Source of the DNA: a candidate division TM6 bacterium GW2011_GWE2_41_16
GTDB lineage: Bacteria; Babelota; Babeliae; Babelales; Babelaceae
Length of the DNA stretch: 64,000 nucleotides
NCBI GenBank assembly: GCA_000996695.1
Contig: LCAT01000002.1
Location: 1 to 64,000 of the forward strand
Reading direction: 5' to 3'
This document shows, piece by piece, positions 42,878 to 52,093 of the stretch. The notes below the pieces were generated by a model. It did not search any database, had not been told where the DNA came from, and worked only from the letters and a program-made list of their open reading frames with translations. How positions within the stretch are numbered: position 1 is the stretch's first letter; each line of letters opens with the position of its first letter. The position numbers were made by a program, and so were the translations under genes.

Positions 42878-43972
42878 TTATTTCGCTATAACTACTGCAT
42901 TTTCTTTTTGCCAGTGCAAAAAAACTTCATGATCGTAATCGATCACATCTTGTGGAAAATGCTCTTCGTTTTGCTCAAACACCTGCACGGTCATACCGTT
43001 TTTTAAGCGTACATTGTATTGTGTTGATCGCCCATGATAAATAATACCTGAAACAATTCCAGAAAGCTTATTAGCAAAGGTAGGCAACTCACGACGCGAT
43101 ATAAAAAATTTTTCTGGACGCACACTTAAAAGAGCTTGTGTACCATCGATCATCCAAGGCTGTTTACGCGGAACTTGCACGATAGAACTTCCCAAGCCTT
43201 CAATATCAAAGGTAAACACATCATCACTTTGCGTATGCAAAGTTCCTTGCATAATATTGCTCGTACCTACAAAGTTTGCAACGAATGACGAAACCGGAAA
43301 CTCATATATTTCTTTGGGAGTACCAACCTGTTCAATTTCACCATTTTCATTCATAATCGCCATTTGATCAGCAACCGTTAACGCTTCAAACTGATCATGC
43401 GTCACATACACAAACGTTGTTTTTAGTTTATCTTGCAGCTCTATGAGCTCTATAAGCATTTTCTCACGTAATTTAAAGTCGAGCGCGGCAAGAGGCTCAT
43501 CGAGTAAAAGAACTTCTGGTTCATTAATAATTGCACGTGCAATCGCAACGCGTTGTTGTTGGCCGCCAGAAAGTTCACTAATAGGTTTTTGCAAATGCGC
43601 TTGCAAACCAAAAGATGACAAAATTTTACCTACGCGTTCCGCAATATATTCTTCAGATTTGCCTTTAACACGTGGGCCATACGCAACATTATCGTACACC
43701 GTTAAATGGGGAAACAATGCATAGCTTTGAAAAATGGTATTCACCGAGCGTTTGTTGATCGGCATATCGGTAATATCTTGTTCACCTAAAAAAATACGCC
43801 CGCTATCTACTTTCTCAAAACCACCAATCAAACGTAACAGCGTAGTTTTTCCACAGCCACTGGGGCCCAGCAATGCAAAAAATTTTCCTGCCGGAATCGT
43901 GAGTGAAATATTCTCAAAAATCGTTTCACCACGATACGTTTTAGCAACGCGATCAATACGAATACTTCTCAT
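42878..43972 (-). CDS. potA: Polyamine ABC transporter ATPase PotA
   Basis: The 364-residue ATPase has Walker A GPSGCGKTT (about 35-43), signature LSGGQQQRVAIARAI, Walker B LLLDEPLAALD and H-loop VYVTHDQ, followed by a TOBE regulatory domain of about 120 residues. PotA powers uptake through PotBC. Its start is AAGGAGG then ATG at 43972; the ATG overlaps the TGA of the upstream membrane-protein gene as ATGA. That ribosome site lies just beyond the repeat A copy at 43987-44075. Confidence 0.95.
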   Translation of the reverse strand: MRSIRIDRVAKTYRGETIFENISLTIPAGKFFALLGPSGCGKTTLLRLIGGFEKVDSGRIFLGEQDITDMPINKRSVNTIFQSYALFPHLTVYDNVAYGPRVKGKSEEYIAERVGKILSSFGLQAHLQKPISELSGGQQQRVAIARAIINEPEVLLLDEPLAALDFKLREKMLIELIELQDKLKTTFVYVTHDQFEALTVADQMAIMNENGEIEQVGTPKEIYEFPVSSFVANFVGTSNIMQGTLHTQSDDVFTFDIEGLGSSIVQVPRKQPWMIDGTQALLSVRPEKFFISRRELPTFANKLSGIVSGIIYHGRSTQYNVRLKNGMTVQVFEQNEEHFPQDVIDYDHEVFLHWQKENAVVIAK

Positions 43973-44844
43973 GATTCCTCCTTATTATGGCGTTCGCCAT
44001 TTTGACTTACACCAATTTGATCATTAATCGCACTTTCAGATTGATAAGTAGAAGTGCATTTTTTAGTGGTTTTTGTTATGGATCTTTTTTCTATTTGACG
44101 AGCAGCAAAAACAGGCACAATAATATCCGAGAATAAGCAAGGAACTATAACAGAAAGCATGAGAAATAAAAACATGGGTCCCATAATAGTTACCCAGCCC
44201 TCAAATCCAAATGACACCATATAAAAGAGTGCCGCTAACGCTGATGAAAGTATATGAAAAAAGTGCATACCAATACCATATAACGAATATTGACGAACAC
44301 GTTCACGCTCAAGAGCATAGGCACAGCACAGTCCAATAATGGCAAAAATAACCATATTCAAAAAATCGAGAGGATAGAAAAAACAAATATGCATGTCCAT
44401 CGGCATTCCCAGCAATACGCCGCTTGCAGCGGGCAATATCACATCAGAAATAGTACAAAGCACCATGGGCCCAAAAATAGAAACAGCGTATCCGACTACA
44501 TAATGCTTTGAAAAACGCATAAACATAATGTGCGAGCCAATAACCGCAAAAAGAATATGCATGTAATGAAACACGTGAAAAAGCATGTGATAGCCATGGA
44601 CAACATGACTGGTAGTATGCCCTGATAAAAGAACCAAAAAATCACACGCACTTATGACCACAAACCCGCATATCACCGATAACACCGTATAGGGTAAGTG
44701 ACACAAAAGCTCGGCCCACAGCACACGCATCAAACTTTGTTTTTTGCCCAATGTACTTGCATGGCCGCAGGCGCATGGTATAGAAACGCCGGATGATTTT
44801 TTATCCTCGTTACCCGAGGAAAAGTCATGATGACAACAACCCAT
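43969..44844 (-). CDS. Polytopic membrane protein with repeat-derived C-terminus
   Basis: I do not recognise this 291-residue protein. It starts with a Cys/His-rich cytoplasmic segment (MGCCHHDF, CACGH) that could bind metal, followed by about six hydrophobic helices with many His and Met residues (FHVFHYMHILFAVIGSHIMF). The last 30 residues (TYQSESAINDQIGVSQNGER and HNKEES) come from repeat A. GAGGG precedes the ATG at 44844, and its TGA overlaps the potA start, so the repeat insertion preserved the coupling. The metal-rich look suggests a metal or heme-related membrane protein, a guess only. Co-transcription with potABCD is likely. Confidence 0.75.
   Translation of the reverse strand: MGCCHHDFSSGNEDKKSSGVSIPCACGHASTLGKKQSLMRVLWAELLCHLPYTVLSVICGFVVISACDFLVLLSGHTTSHVVHGYHMLFHVFHYMHILFAVIGSHIMFMRFSKHYVVGYAVSIFGPMVLCTISDVILPAASGVLLGMPMDMHICFFYPLDFLNMVIFAIIGLCCAYALERERVRQYSLYGIGMHFFHILSSALAALFYMVSFGFEGWVTIMGPMFLFLMLSVIVPCLFSDIIVPVFAARQIEKRSITKTTKKCTSTYQSESAINDQIGVSQNGERHNKEES
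43987..44075. repeat. Repeat A inside a membrane-protein gene
   Basis: Starts ATGGCGTTCGCCAT and shares CCAATTTGATCATTAATCGC with the other copies. It forms the last codons of the membrane-protein gene and ends 15 bases before the potA start. Confidence 0.85.
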
Positions 44845-45007
44845 AAAAAACCCTCATAGAAACAATCAAAATACAATTTTTTAGCATAAAATGTTTCACA
44901 CAAAAATCAAAATTTGTGGCATGCGCCATTTTTTATTTTTGCTCATTTTTTTATTAATTATATGTCTAAATAACAACGTTGGCACGTATGTTTGAGCAAA
45001 TTTTACT

Positions 45008-47956
45008 TTAGTACGCATAACCCAAGGTGAGATGCCATGCCCACAAAGGCTCCAAAATATCGATTCTACGCAGCTTCCAACCAAAATCAAAACGCAAAAC
45101 TCCTAACGGAGTCATGTAACGCAATCCGCATCCAATCGTCGTAACGAAAAAATTTTTTATTTTTTTATCACAACATTCAGATAGAATAATTCCGCTATCA
45201 ACAAACGCCGCTCCTTCCAAAATTGACCATAAGGGATAGCGCAGTTCACCACTCAATGCCCATACGCCATTTCCTCCGACAGGCACGAGTGTTTTGCATC
45301 CGCAACAATCGCTATAGGGTATGAATGGCGGAACCAGGTCCCTTTGATACCCACGAATAGAAAATGCTCCGCCAAGATAAAACCGATCGACAAGATTAAT
45401 CGCCGAAAAATTTTGGTTAAAAATGTAACCCATTTTCATGTGAACCGCGCCAACGCATGGACCTATTGGCATATATGCCGATAGATCAACAAGCGCTTTT
45501 GCGTACGCATCGGTAAAAGAATGAAATGGACAAAGTCCCCGCAAGGAAGCACTTAATGAGTATCCACGCCGAGGAGCAAGAGCAAAGTCAACTTTGGAAA
45601 ATGAATAAGAAAATTGAGAAAAAACTGCAGGAATATACGTATCAATCAAAATGGGTTTATAACACAGCAAAGACGCACACAACGGTGAAATATGTTTAAG
45701 AACAGTTGTTTCGAAACCACACCCTATATCCGTATGAGCATGCGCCATATCCCATGCAAAGTTTACGCGTACACCATCTTGCGTCGTTTTATATAACGTT
45801 TCTTTAATATCACTCGACAATGGCTGGTCGTACTCAATTGAATACACGCGAGCTTCGGCACTTGAGGGATCGGCGGTTGCAAAAGGGTATGAGTAAAAAC
45901 CTTGAATTTCGCGACGGAACCTCGTCCAAACTAATGATCCACCAGCTGAGTCTAATCGTCCAAATACGTTTTTGATTTCAGCATCGCCACCTAATTTGCC
46001 TGTTGAATCACTTAAAGAAAAGCCACCGCCAGAAAGATAAAATCCACCGCTTACCCCATACAAAAATCGGTACGCGTCATGTAAATGAATACGTTTCATA
46101 TACGTATCTCCCACGCGTGTTACGGGCGCAACATCAAACATGTCATATACGCCCAGCTTGTTCATACGATCACGTAAAACTTTAGGCGAAGAATTATTCA
46201 CAAATGCCATCAATCTTTCATACCGCGTCTTACTTACACCATGTAACACGCACTCTTTCAACGTATAGCGACACGCGTTTCCTTTAATTACAAAATGAAT
46301 ACGCACCGATCCAAAATCATCGATTTGGACGTCTGGATCGTAAAAAAGTGAAAAAAAACCTTCCTCATGTGCCCACACATTAAGAGCATGCTGTAACGCA
46401 GATATTGACATAAAAGAAAGGGGCTTTTCTACCACAAAAGAACTATACAATGAGAGCGGAACCAACTTATCTATCGAAGGATTATCAACAATAATGTCTT
46501 TGAGAACATGTAAAACATCCGGGCTCACCTGCCAATGAATGTCGACAAAATGTGAACATGCATGATTAACCGTCGTAAAGTTTACGCGTACATTCCAAAA
46601 GCCTTTATTTTGGTAGGCATGCACAATCTGCTGTTTTATGTTAAACACAGCTTGCTCAGTAAAATATGCTTTATTCAAAGGCTCACAAAGTACTACTACC
46701 TCGGCGTCTAAACCATACATAGAACCAATCAAGTAACGCCGCCCCTCAATAATTGTAACTTGAATCAAAGAAATACAGGATGTTATTTTTTTTTCTATTA
46801 TTTCGATATGAGCATCAAAAAAACCATGTGCATGGTATAACTGCGCGATTTCCTTTTTTAACACAGACGTTTGTATCATGCCAATCGCATGAGGAAATGG
46901 TAGTACCTGTTTTTTAATAACACGCTCGCAAAAAAATGAGTTGCCAGTTATCTCCAAAAATCTCTGATTATGCAAAGAAACAACTAAAGAGAGATGCACT
47001 TTCTTATCCTGATGATCAATTTTTTTTGTAATAGCCAAAGAAGAATCATAAAAGCCCTTATCAATCAAAAAATCACGCATTATATTTTCTAATGAATCAA
47101 TATCATCTTCTTGGTACACCTTCCCCACAATTCTACGGCAAAAACGACTTCTCAACATTTCAATAAAAGAGGGCAAATCATTATCCATAGGAGTAAAATT
47201 GGGCACTTCAATATCACATGAACCGATGCGATATTTTTTACCAGAACTGATCATCAAAGTAATAAACACCACTTTGTGCGCATTGTCATACACAACGTTT
47301 TCGGTAAGTGTTGCATTAAAAAAGCCCTGTTGAACTAGCCCATCCTTAAGCATTTGCACACCACGAACATGCAACGATTCATCAAACACACCTCCTTCGG
47401 TGAGCGTATAATACCGCCTATATTGATCGCGATCATGCAAAACACCACGAATAGTGATACGTTCAACCAACCAGGCGCACTGAACACGTATGGTCAAGCA
47501 CACAATACCTTTTTTATCGGTGGACCAAAAACAATTAAAAACTGAAAATCTCATTTGTGCATATGCATAAGAAAAAGCGTCATAAAGCTCATCGCGAGAA
47601 AAAAGTTTTTTTTGTTGGCATTCGCCACTCTGACCTTCATCAATTTGATTATTAAGCGCATCTCCAAGATATGTGGGCCTGTTTTTTTGAATGCATTTTG
47701 ATTTATTGCCAAAAAATTTTTCCAGCTGATGCACACACAAATTATCCGAACTATCGACCACAACTTTTTCACATATAACACGCGAAGACTTTTCAAAAAG
47801 TTTTTCTAAAAGAGCATCACGATCTTTTTCAAAAAACTCTGAACAATGAATGGTCATAAAATTTTGTGGCAACACGTTATTCGAATGATCGATTCGACTT
47901 TCTGCCTGCAAAGTATATAAAAAACAACACACAAAAAATATTAATCTAAATTTCAT
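45008..47956 (-). CDS. Omp85-family outer-membrane assembly protein (BamA-like)
   Basis: Omp85 proteins insert beta-barrels into the outer membrane. The 982-residue protein has a signal peptide (1-18, LYTLQA), about five POTRA-like repeats through residue 600 (for example VERITIRGVLHDRD … LTEGGVFDE and LKDGLVQQGFFNATLT), and a C-terminal 16-strand barrel region with the FSIRGYQRDL motif (the RGF/Y box of loop 6). It ends LTLGYAY. Size and POTRA number fit BamA better than TamA, but I cannot exclude a TamA-like role. Residues about 90-115 (RPTYLGDALNNQIDEGQSGE) are encoded by repeat A and are inserted between signal peptide and first POTRA. GAG lies weakly placed before the ATG. Confidence 0.88.
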   Translation of the reverse strand: MKFRLIFFVCCFLYTLQAESRIDHSNNVLPQNFMTIHCSEFFEKDRDALLEKLFEKSSRVICEKVVVDSSDNLCVHQLEKFFGNKSKCIQKNRPTYLGDALNNQIDEGQSGECQQKKLFSRDELYDAFSYAYAQMRFSVFNCFWSTDKKGIVCLTIRVQCAWLVERITIRGVLHDRDQYRRYYTLTEGGVFDESLHVRGVQMLKDGLVQQGFFNATLTENVVYDNAHKVVFITLMISSGKKYRIGSCDIEVPNFTPMDNDLPSFIEMLRSRFCRRIVGKVYQEDDIDSLENIMRDFLIDKGFYDSSLAITKKIDHQDKKVHLSLVVSLHNQRFLEITGNSFFCERVIKKQVLPFPHAIGMIQTSVLKKEIAQLYHAHGFFDAHIEIIEKKITSCISLIQVTIIEGRRYLIGSMYGLDAEVVVLCEPLNKAYFTEQAVFNIKQQIVHAYQNKGFWNVRVNFTTVNHACSHFVDIHWQVSPDVLHVLKDIIVDNPSIDKLVPLSLYSSFVVEKPLSFMSISALQHALNVWAHEEGFFSLFYDPDVQIDDFGSVRIHFVIKGNACRYTLKECVLHGVSKTRYERLMAFVNNSSPKVLRDRMNKLGVYDMFDVAPVTRVGDTYMKRIHLHDAYRFLYGVSGGFYLSGGGFSLSDSTGKLGGDAEIKNVFGRLDSAGGSLVWTRFRREIQGFYSYPFATADPSSAEARVYSIEYDQPLSSDIKETLYKTTQDGVRVNFAWDMAHAHTDIGCGFETTVLKHISPLCASLLCYKPILIDTYIPAVFSQFSYSFSKVDFALAPRRGYSLSASLRGLCPFHSFTDAYAKALVDLSAYMPIGPCVGAVHMKMGYIFNQNFSAINLVDRFYLGGAFSIRGYQRDLVPPFIPYSDCCGCKTLVPVGGNGVWALSGELRYPLWSILEGAAFVDSGIILSECCDKKIKNFFVTTIGCGLRYMTPLGVLRFDFGWKLRRIDILEPLWAWHLTLGYAY
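47615..47690. repeat. Repeat A inside the BamA-like gene
   Basis: Starts TTGGCATTCGCCACTCTGAC and shares TCATCAATTTGATTATTAAG with the others. It lies inside the gene, not at its end, and keeps the frame open on both sides. Confidence 0.82.
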
Positions 47957-48024
47957 AGTAATATCTCGGGCACCAACACATCCAAACCATTTTTTTTGCT
48001 ACATTTACACAAAAAGTTGTATCA

Positions 48025-48215
48025 TATGGCGAAAGCCATGGTGCGTCTTTGAGGACCGCACTATTTTAGGCCCGCACAAACGTGTTTTTTGTTTATACAA
48101 TTAAATCACACTATTCATGATCACGAATGTGCATAACTCCAAATAAAAGTAAACACGTATTATTTGGGCGATCAACTTCAAAGCGTAACTAAAGAGTTTA
48201 ATGGACCTCGCTATA
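48025..48215. repeat. Repeat B, long intergenic copy
   Basis: Runs from TATGGCGAAAGCCATGGTGC to ACCTCGCTATA. It contains a class II hairpin (arms 48139-48146 and 48160-48167 around a loop with AAGTAAACACG). It occupies much of the 520-base gap between the BamA-like gene and gltX; no further gene is visible there. Confidence 0.7.
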
Positions 48216-48432
48216 AAAATACGCTCTGTCATAATAAAGTATACTATTGATAACCCTACCATTTGGGTATACGCCATTCGTTTTTCACCTGTTGATACCA
48301 CACCTTTTTAGAGTTCCACCATTCGGTAAATACGATTGATATAGCACAGGCCTAAAGACCAACAAACACAAGTAATGAGATTGAATCACATAAACAAAAA
48401 AACATGCTTGTGCGGGCCTAATTAGCCCTGGC

Positions 48433-48438
48433 TATAAT
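48433..48438 (+). promoter_or_regulatory. -10 box of gltX
   Basis: TATAAT preceded by TGGC, 50 bases before the gltX start; TTGTGC at 48408-48413 is a weak -35 candidate with 19-base spacing. Confidence 0.45.
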
Positions 48439-48487
48439 TCATCATCCGAAATAACAGATTGATTCACATATTTTTTTGGAGAAGATC

Positions 48488-49903
48488 ATGACCACACCAA
48501 TACGCGTACGCTTTGCGCCATCACCCACAGGCTTTATGCATGTGGCTAATGTTCGTGTAGCACTTTTAAACTGGCTTTTTGCAAAAAAACATCAGGGTAC
48601 CTTTGTTTTGCGTATTGAGGATACTGATCAAAATCGCCTTTTAGATCCAGATGGCCAACAAATACAAAAAGATCTTGTGTGGCTTGGGCTTGGATATGAT
48701 AAAGGCCCTTTTTTTCAATCACAGCACACAAAGCTTTATCAAGAACACCTGGATATACTAATCAAAAAAGGGTTGGTGTACCCATGTTTTTGTACTCAAG
48801 AACACCTCGAGCGTAAACGAACTCTCCAAATAGCGGCGGGTAAACCACCACGCTATGACCGCTCATGCATGGCTCTCTCACCTGATCAAATAGACGCGTT
48901 AAAGCAAAAAGGCACACCATGCATCTGGCGATTACGCGTGCCACACAAACAGATTGTTATCAAAGATATTGCTCGCGGCGAAGTTCAGTATGATCTATCA
49001 CATTTTTCTGACTGCAGCCTTACGCGAGCTGACGGTTCGTTTACCTTCATTTTTGCTAATTTTGTAGACGATCTCACGAGCAAAATAAGCCATGTTATTC
49101 GTGGCGAAGACCATCTCACCAACACGGCACATCAAGCTGTGCTGTATGAAATGTTTGATACACCAATCCCCGTCTTTTATCACGTACCGCTCATGGTTAA
49201 CCGTGAAGGTAAAAAGCTATCCAAACGCGAGTTTGGCACGTCGCTCAAAGATTTGTCAGCAGCGGGATTTTTGCCTGACGCAATACTTAATTACTTGGGC
49301 ATTATAAGCCTCTCGCTTAAAGAAGAAGTTCTTTCACGCGAGCAACTCATACATGTTATTCCATTTGATCAAACTATTAGTACATCTAGTATTCATTATG
49401 ACCTTGAAAAATTGCGTTGGATCAACCAAAAATGGATACAAAAACTTTCGCTGCCACAAGTACAAACCGCGCTTACACCATTCTTTGAAGCTCAACTTAT
49501 TGACACTTCGACAATACCTCACGAAAAGCTTGAACGCGTGCTTACGCTCATACAACCTGAGCTGCACACGCTCGCAGAAGCCCCTGAAAAACTAAAATTT
49601 ATGGTAAGCGATCCATCGTTTGATACAGAAACGCTTCTTGCTCAGCTACAAACTCTTGGTATAACTAAAGAATCTGCCCGAGCGTTATGCAATCTCGATA
49701 CCGCTGCAAGTTCAGCTGAAGCAATAATCGCGGCGCTTCAAGCTCGTGCAAAAGAGCTTGTTGTTTCGAATAAACAGCTATTCCAGTTCATACGGCTTGT
49801 GTTAACTGGTTCGGCATCAGGCATTGGCATAAAAGATTTGTGTGTTCTTCTTGATCTACAAACAATTGCACGTCGCTTCGAAAACATGAAATCAGTATTG
49901 TAA
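48488..49903 (+). CDS. gltX: Glutamyl-tRNA synthetase
   Basis: It charges tRNA-Glu with glutamate. From ATG 48488 (GGAG four to eight bases upstream) the product has 471 residues, normal length. The class I signature at the N-terminus reads FAPSPTGFMHVANVRVALLN, where the HIGH-like site is HVAN rather than the usual HIGG. The second signature is KLSKRE (KMSKS variant). IEDTD and the anticodon-binding helical domain are present. A possible discriminating or non-discriminating role on tRNA-Gln depends on whether GatCAB exists in this genome, which cannot be seen. It stands alone, with a mosaic hairpin module from 22 bases after the stop. Confidence 0.96.
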   Translation: MTTPIRVRFAPSPTGFMHVANVRVALLNWLFAKKHQGTFVLRIEDTDQNRLLDPDGQQIQKDLVWLGLGYDKGPFFQSQHTKLYQEHLDILIKKGLVYPCFCTQEHLERKRTLQIAAGKPPRYDRSCMALSPDQIDALKQKGTPCIWRLRVPHKQIVIKDIARGEVQYDLSHFSDCSLTRADGSFTFIFANFVDDLTSKISHVIRGEDHLTNTAHQAVLYEMFDTPIPVFYHVPLMVNREGKKLSKREFGTSLKDLSAAGFLPDAILNYLGIISLSLKEEVLSREQLIHVIPFDQTISTSSIHYDLEKLRWINQKWIQKLSLPQVQTALTPFFEAQLIDTSTIPHEKLERVLTLIQPELHTLAEAPEKLKFMVSDPSFDTETLLAQLQTLGITKESARALCNLDTAASSAEAIIAALQARAKELVVSNKQLFQFIRLVLTGSASGIGIKDLCVLLDLQTIARRFENMKSVL

Positions 49904-49924
49904 ATTTATAGACTGAATTAATCT

Positions 49925-50170
49925 ATAAGGGTTTCACCCTTAACCCACAAGGGCCCAGCCCTTGACTTGATAAAATACTGTGTAAACCAGGTCGTTGTAC
50001 ACATCATGGATACATGCGTAGCTTGAAGAACGGGGAGAGGATAAAACGGTAAAAACCGTTTTATCCTCTCCCCACTTGCTCATGGCAAATGCCATCTCAG
50101 AGATGTCCATTGCTTGTAGATCTTTTCACCGGGTCAAGGGTTGATGGACCCTTGCGGGTTAAGGGCAGAG
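49925..50170. repeat. Mosaic hairpin module after gltX
   Basis: In order: AAGGGTTTCACCCTT, AAGGGCCCAGCCCTT, a perfect 19-base class I hairpin (50032-50050 and 50055-50073, loop AAAA), the palindrome ATGGCAAATGCCAT (50082-50095), AAGGGTTGATGGACCCTT and AAGGGCAGAGCCCTT. The last block overlaps the 3' end of the next minus-strand gene. Confidence 0.78.
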
Positions 50171-50403
50171 CCCTTATCTTGCTCTACTTTATTCCACCAG
50201 ATAACGATGTTCTGCTGGGCATACCAACGCATCAAAAACTCGAACTCGTCAACGCGCCCGGGCGTAACAAAAAACTCGAACACACCGTGCTCAACGTCGC
50301 AGGTACGATCGAAACAGAGGTGCTCAAAACTGCGCAACGTTGCAGTAAAAAACCACGTGCGCTCACGCTCAATTTTAGCTTGGTAGTATGCCGACAAATT
50401 CAT
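50134..50403 (-). CDS. Small protein of unknown function with repeat-derived tail
   Basis: The 89-residue protein reads as a compact alpha/beta domain: IERERTWFFTATLRSFEHLC, EHGVFEFFVTPGRVDEFEFL and QQNIVIWW. The body resembles small bacterial domains of unknown function (a DUF4911-like fold is possible, unverified). Its last 14 residues (DKGSALNPQGSINP) are encoded by the AAGGGC hairpin module, so the original stop was probably lost or replaced when the module arrived. The ribosome site is weak. It is the gene after the APC permease on the same strand, 28 bases away. Confidence 0.68.
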   Translation of the reverse strand: MNLSAYYQAKIERERTWFFTATLRSFEHLCFDRTCDVEHGVFEFFVTPGRVDEFEFLMRWYAQQNIVIWWNKVEQDKGSALNPQGSINP

Positions 50404-50431
50404 GATGATGTATTAACCCTATAAAATCAGT

Positions 50432-51571
50432 TTATATAATATATTTTGCTATCGCACAGTATAGCACAACGCCAACAGCAATAAGCCCGGCCGTAGCGAT
50501 CACAATGTCCAGAAACCCTTTGCGACATTTTTTTGTATACAGCGCTGCAACTGTCATGCCGTATGCTACGCACACGCCCACCGAGGTAAGGTCAAAGAGC
50601 ATTTGAGCTGAGCTAAACACAAAAAAACTCAAAGAAATTGCACCGCCCACAAGTATTAATGCCCATGGCAAAGCAATATTAAAAAAACCGCGAATTAACG
50701 AGGCTATTGCAAGAATCATGGAATACAGCGTGCCCCATATGGTAATGATAATTGCCCAGTCGATGAACCATCCGAACCAACCGATGCATGGGTACACGGT
50801 TTTAAGAGCATCAGAAAGAAGCATTCTATCGCTTGTGAAGGCACTACGAGACAAGCCTGATAAAATCGCAAAAATAAATAACGTGTAAATAAGGCTGGTC
50901 AAAAGAACAGAAATTATCATAGCGCGCGGAACCGTTTTATTCGGATTTTTCACGCTTGACGAAATCGCAGGAATCGCTTCAAATCCAAAGAACCCAAAAA
51001 TGATTACCGGCACTGCTGCAAAAATCGAGCTTACCCCTTCAGGCATGAACGGTTGCAGATTCGATGAAGAAAAGTTACGCACACTCAACCACGCAATAAT
51101 AGCCATAGGAGCAAGTGTAAAAAAAATGAGTGCATACTGCAACACCTGGATCATCGTTACGCCGAGCATGTTGGCAAACACGAACGGCCAAATGGAGAGC
51201 ATTCCGCTTGTGGTATACGACAATTGCGGGATATATTGCATAAGATATTTACCCACAAAGCTTGCAACCAAGCCCATTGCGACAGTAAGACCCAAAATAT
51301 AGCTTAGCATTGCAATACGTCCGGCCCAACGACCGCCCCAAAGTGCCGCATAATCATAAAAAGGCAACTCTGATGGGTATGCGCGTGTTACACGAGAAAA
51401 AGCAAGTGCCATACAGAGCACTAACACGGTAACAAGAGCATACGATACGATCGCAGCAGGACCGACTGATAAACTTAAAATAGCAGGAGCGGTAAAAATG
51501 GACGCTCCTATCATAGCATTTAAAGCGACTATCACCGTCATAGGAAGTCGCATTTTACGAGCTATAGGCAT
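50432..51571 (-). CDS. APC-family amino acid permease
   Basis: From ATG 51571, after GAGGG, the 379-residue protein has 10-11 hydrophobic helices. The first has the APC substrate motif MIGASIFTAPA (GxG-like unwound helix: consensus GSGIF, here GASIF). GFFGFEAIPAISSSVKNPNKTVPRAMI in helix 6 and the following loop is the family hallmark (E-A-x5-E-x-K-N-P). It would exchange or import amino acids, as expected for a host-dependent bacterium. The exact substrate cannot be read from sequence. Confidence 0.9.
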   Translation of the reverse strand: MPIARKMRLPMTVIVALNAMIGASIFTAPAILSLSVGPAAIVSYALVTVLVLCMALAFSRVTRAYPSELPFYDYAALWGGRWAGRIAMLSYILGLTVAMGLVASFVGKYLMQYIPQLSYTTSGMLSIWPFVFANMLGVTMIQVLQYALIFFTLAPMAIIAWLSVRNFSSSNLQPFMPEGVSSIFAAVPVIIFGFFGFEAIPAISSSVKNPNKTVPRAMIISVLLTSLIYTLFIFAILSGLSRSAFTSDRMLLSDALKTVYPCIGWFGWFIDWAIIITIWGTLYSMILAIASLIRGFFNIALPWALILVGGAISLSFFVFSSAQMLFDLTSVGVCVAYGMTVAALYTKKCRKGFLDIVIATAGLIAVGVVLYCAIAKYII

Positions 51572-51642
51572 GATAAAACCCTCAAAAAAAATCGTTATAC
51601 ATGTGCCGCTTGCCACATTCTCCCATATAGCAACAAAAAAAC

Positions 51643-51985
51643 AATAAGGGCGCTGCCCTTAACCCGCAAGGGTATTCACCCTTGACCCACTGATAAAAGA
51701 CATGAGCCCCTTGCTTGCCAGCCATAGCCTCGTGCGACGGCTGGACCCTATAACCCTGAGCCCCTGCCTGTCACCATCTTGACACGGCATGGCCGTTAGT
51801 AACTGAGGAGATACAAAAACGGTTTCTACCGTTTTTGTATCTCCTCAAGCTTCGAGCTTACGCACAAACAAAAGTATTGCAGCTGAACTAATGGCATGGG
51901 AAATTTGTATTATGTCACCGAGTTGAGGGCCCCAGAGTCTTTAACGTTAAAGACTCTGGCCTCATGGGTCAAGGGCAACGCCCTT
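51643..51985. repeat. Mosaic hairpin module upstream of the first OMP gene
   Basis: Contains AAGGGCGCTGCCCTT, the class III hairpin inverted (CCAGCC 51718-51723, GGCTGG 51739-51744), a perfect 19-base class I hairpin (51805-51823 and 51828-51846, loop TTCT), a 28-base perfect palindrome (51932-51959), and AAGGGCAACGCCCTT. It ends at the -35 box of the next promoter. No gene is seen between 51620 and 52093. Confidence 0.8.
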
Positions 51986-51986
51986 G

Positions 51987-52016
51987 TTGACGATTGACTG
52001 TATAGAATGGTATACA
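51987..52016 (+). promoter_or_regulatory. Promoter of the first Cys-rich OMP gene
   Basis: TTGACG (51987-51992), an 18-base spacer and TATACA (52011-52016). The whole box is nearly identical to 54297-54326 before the paralogue. Confidence 0.75.
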
Positions 52017-52093
52017 CTAGATCATTGTTTCTCGCTGACAAAAAAGTACTAAAAAAAACCTCCACTTAGAAATTGATCAACAAAGGAACTCGT

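Noticed and set aside
39895-43972. Assignment of the ABC operon to iron uptake (AfuABC type)
   Set aside because: Two separate permease genes, TOBE-type ATPase and the PotD-like binding protein fit polyamine uptake better.
50089-50424. Plus-strand open frame of 111 codons after gltX
   Set aside because: It starts in the hairpin module and runs antisense to a better candidate gene with protein-like composition on the minus strand.
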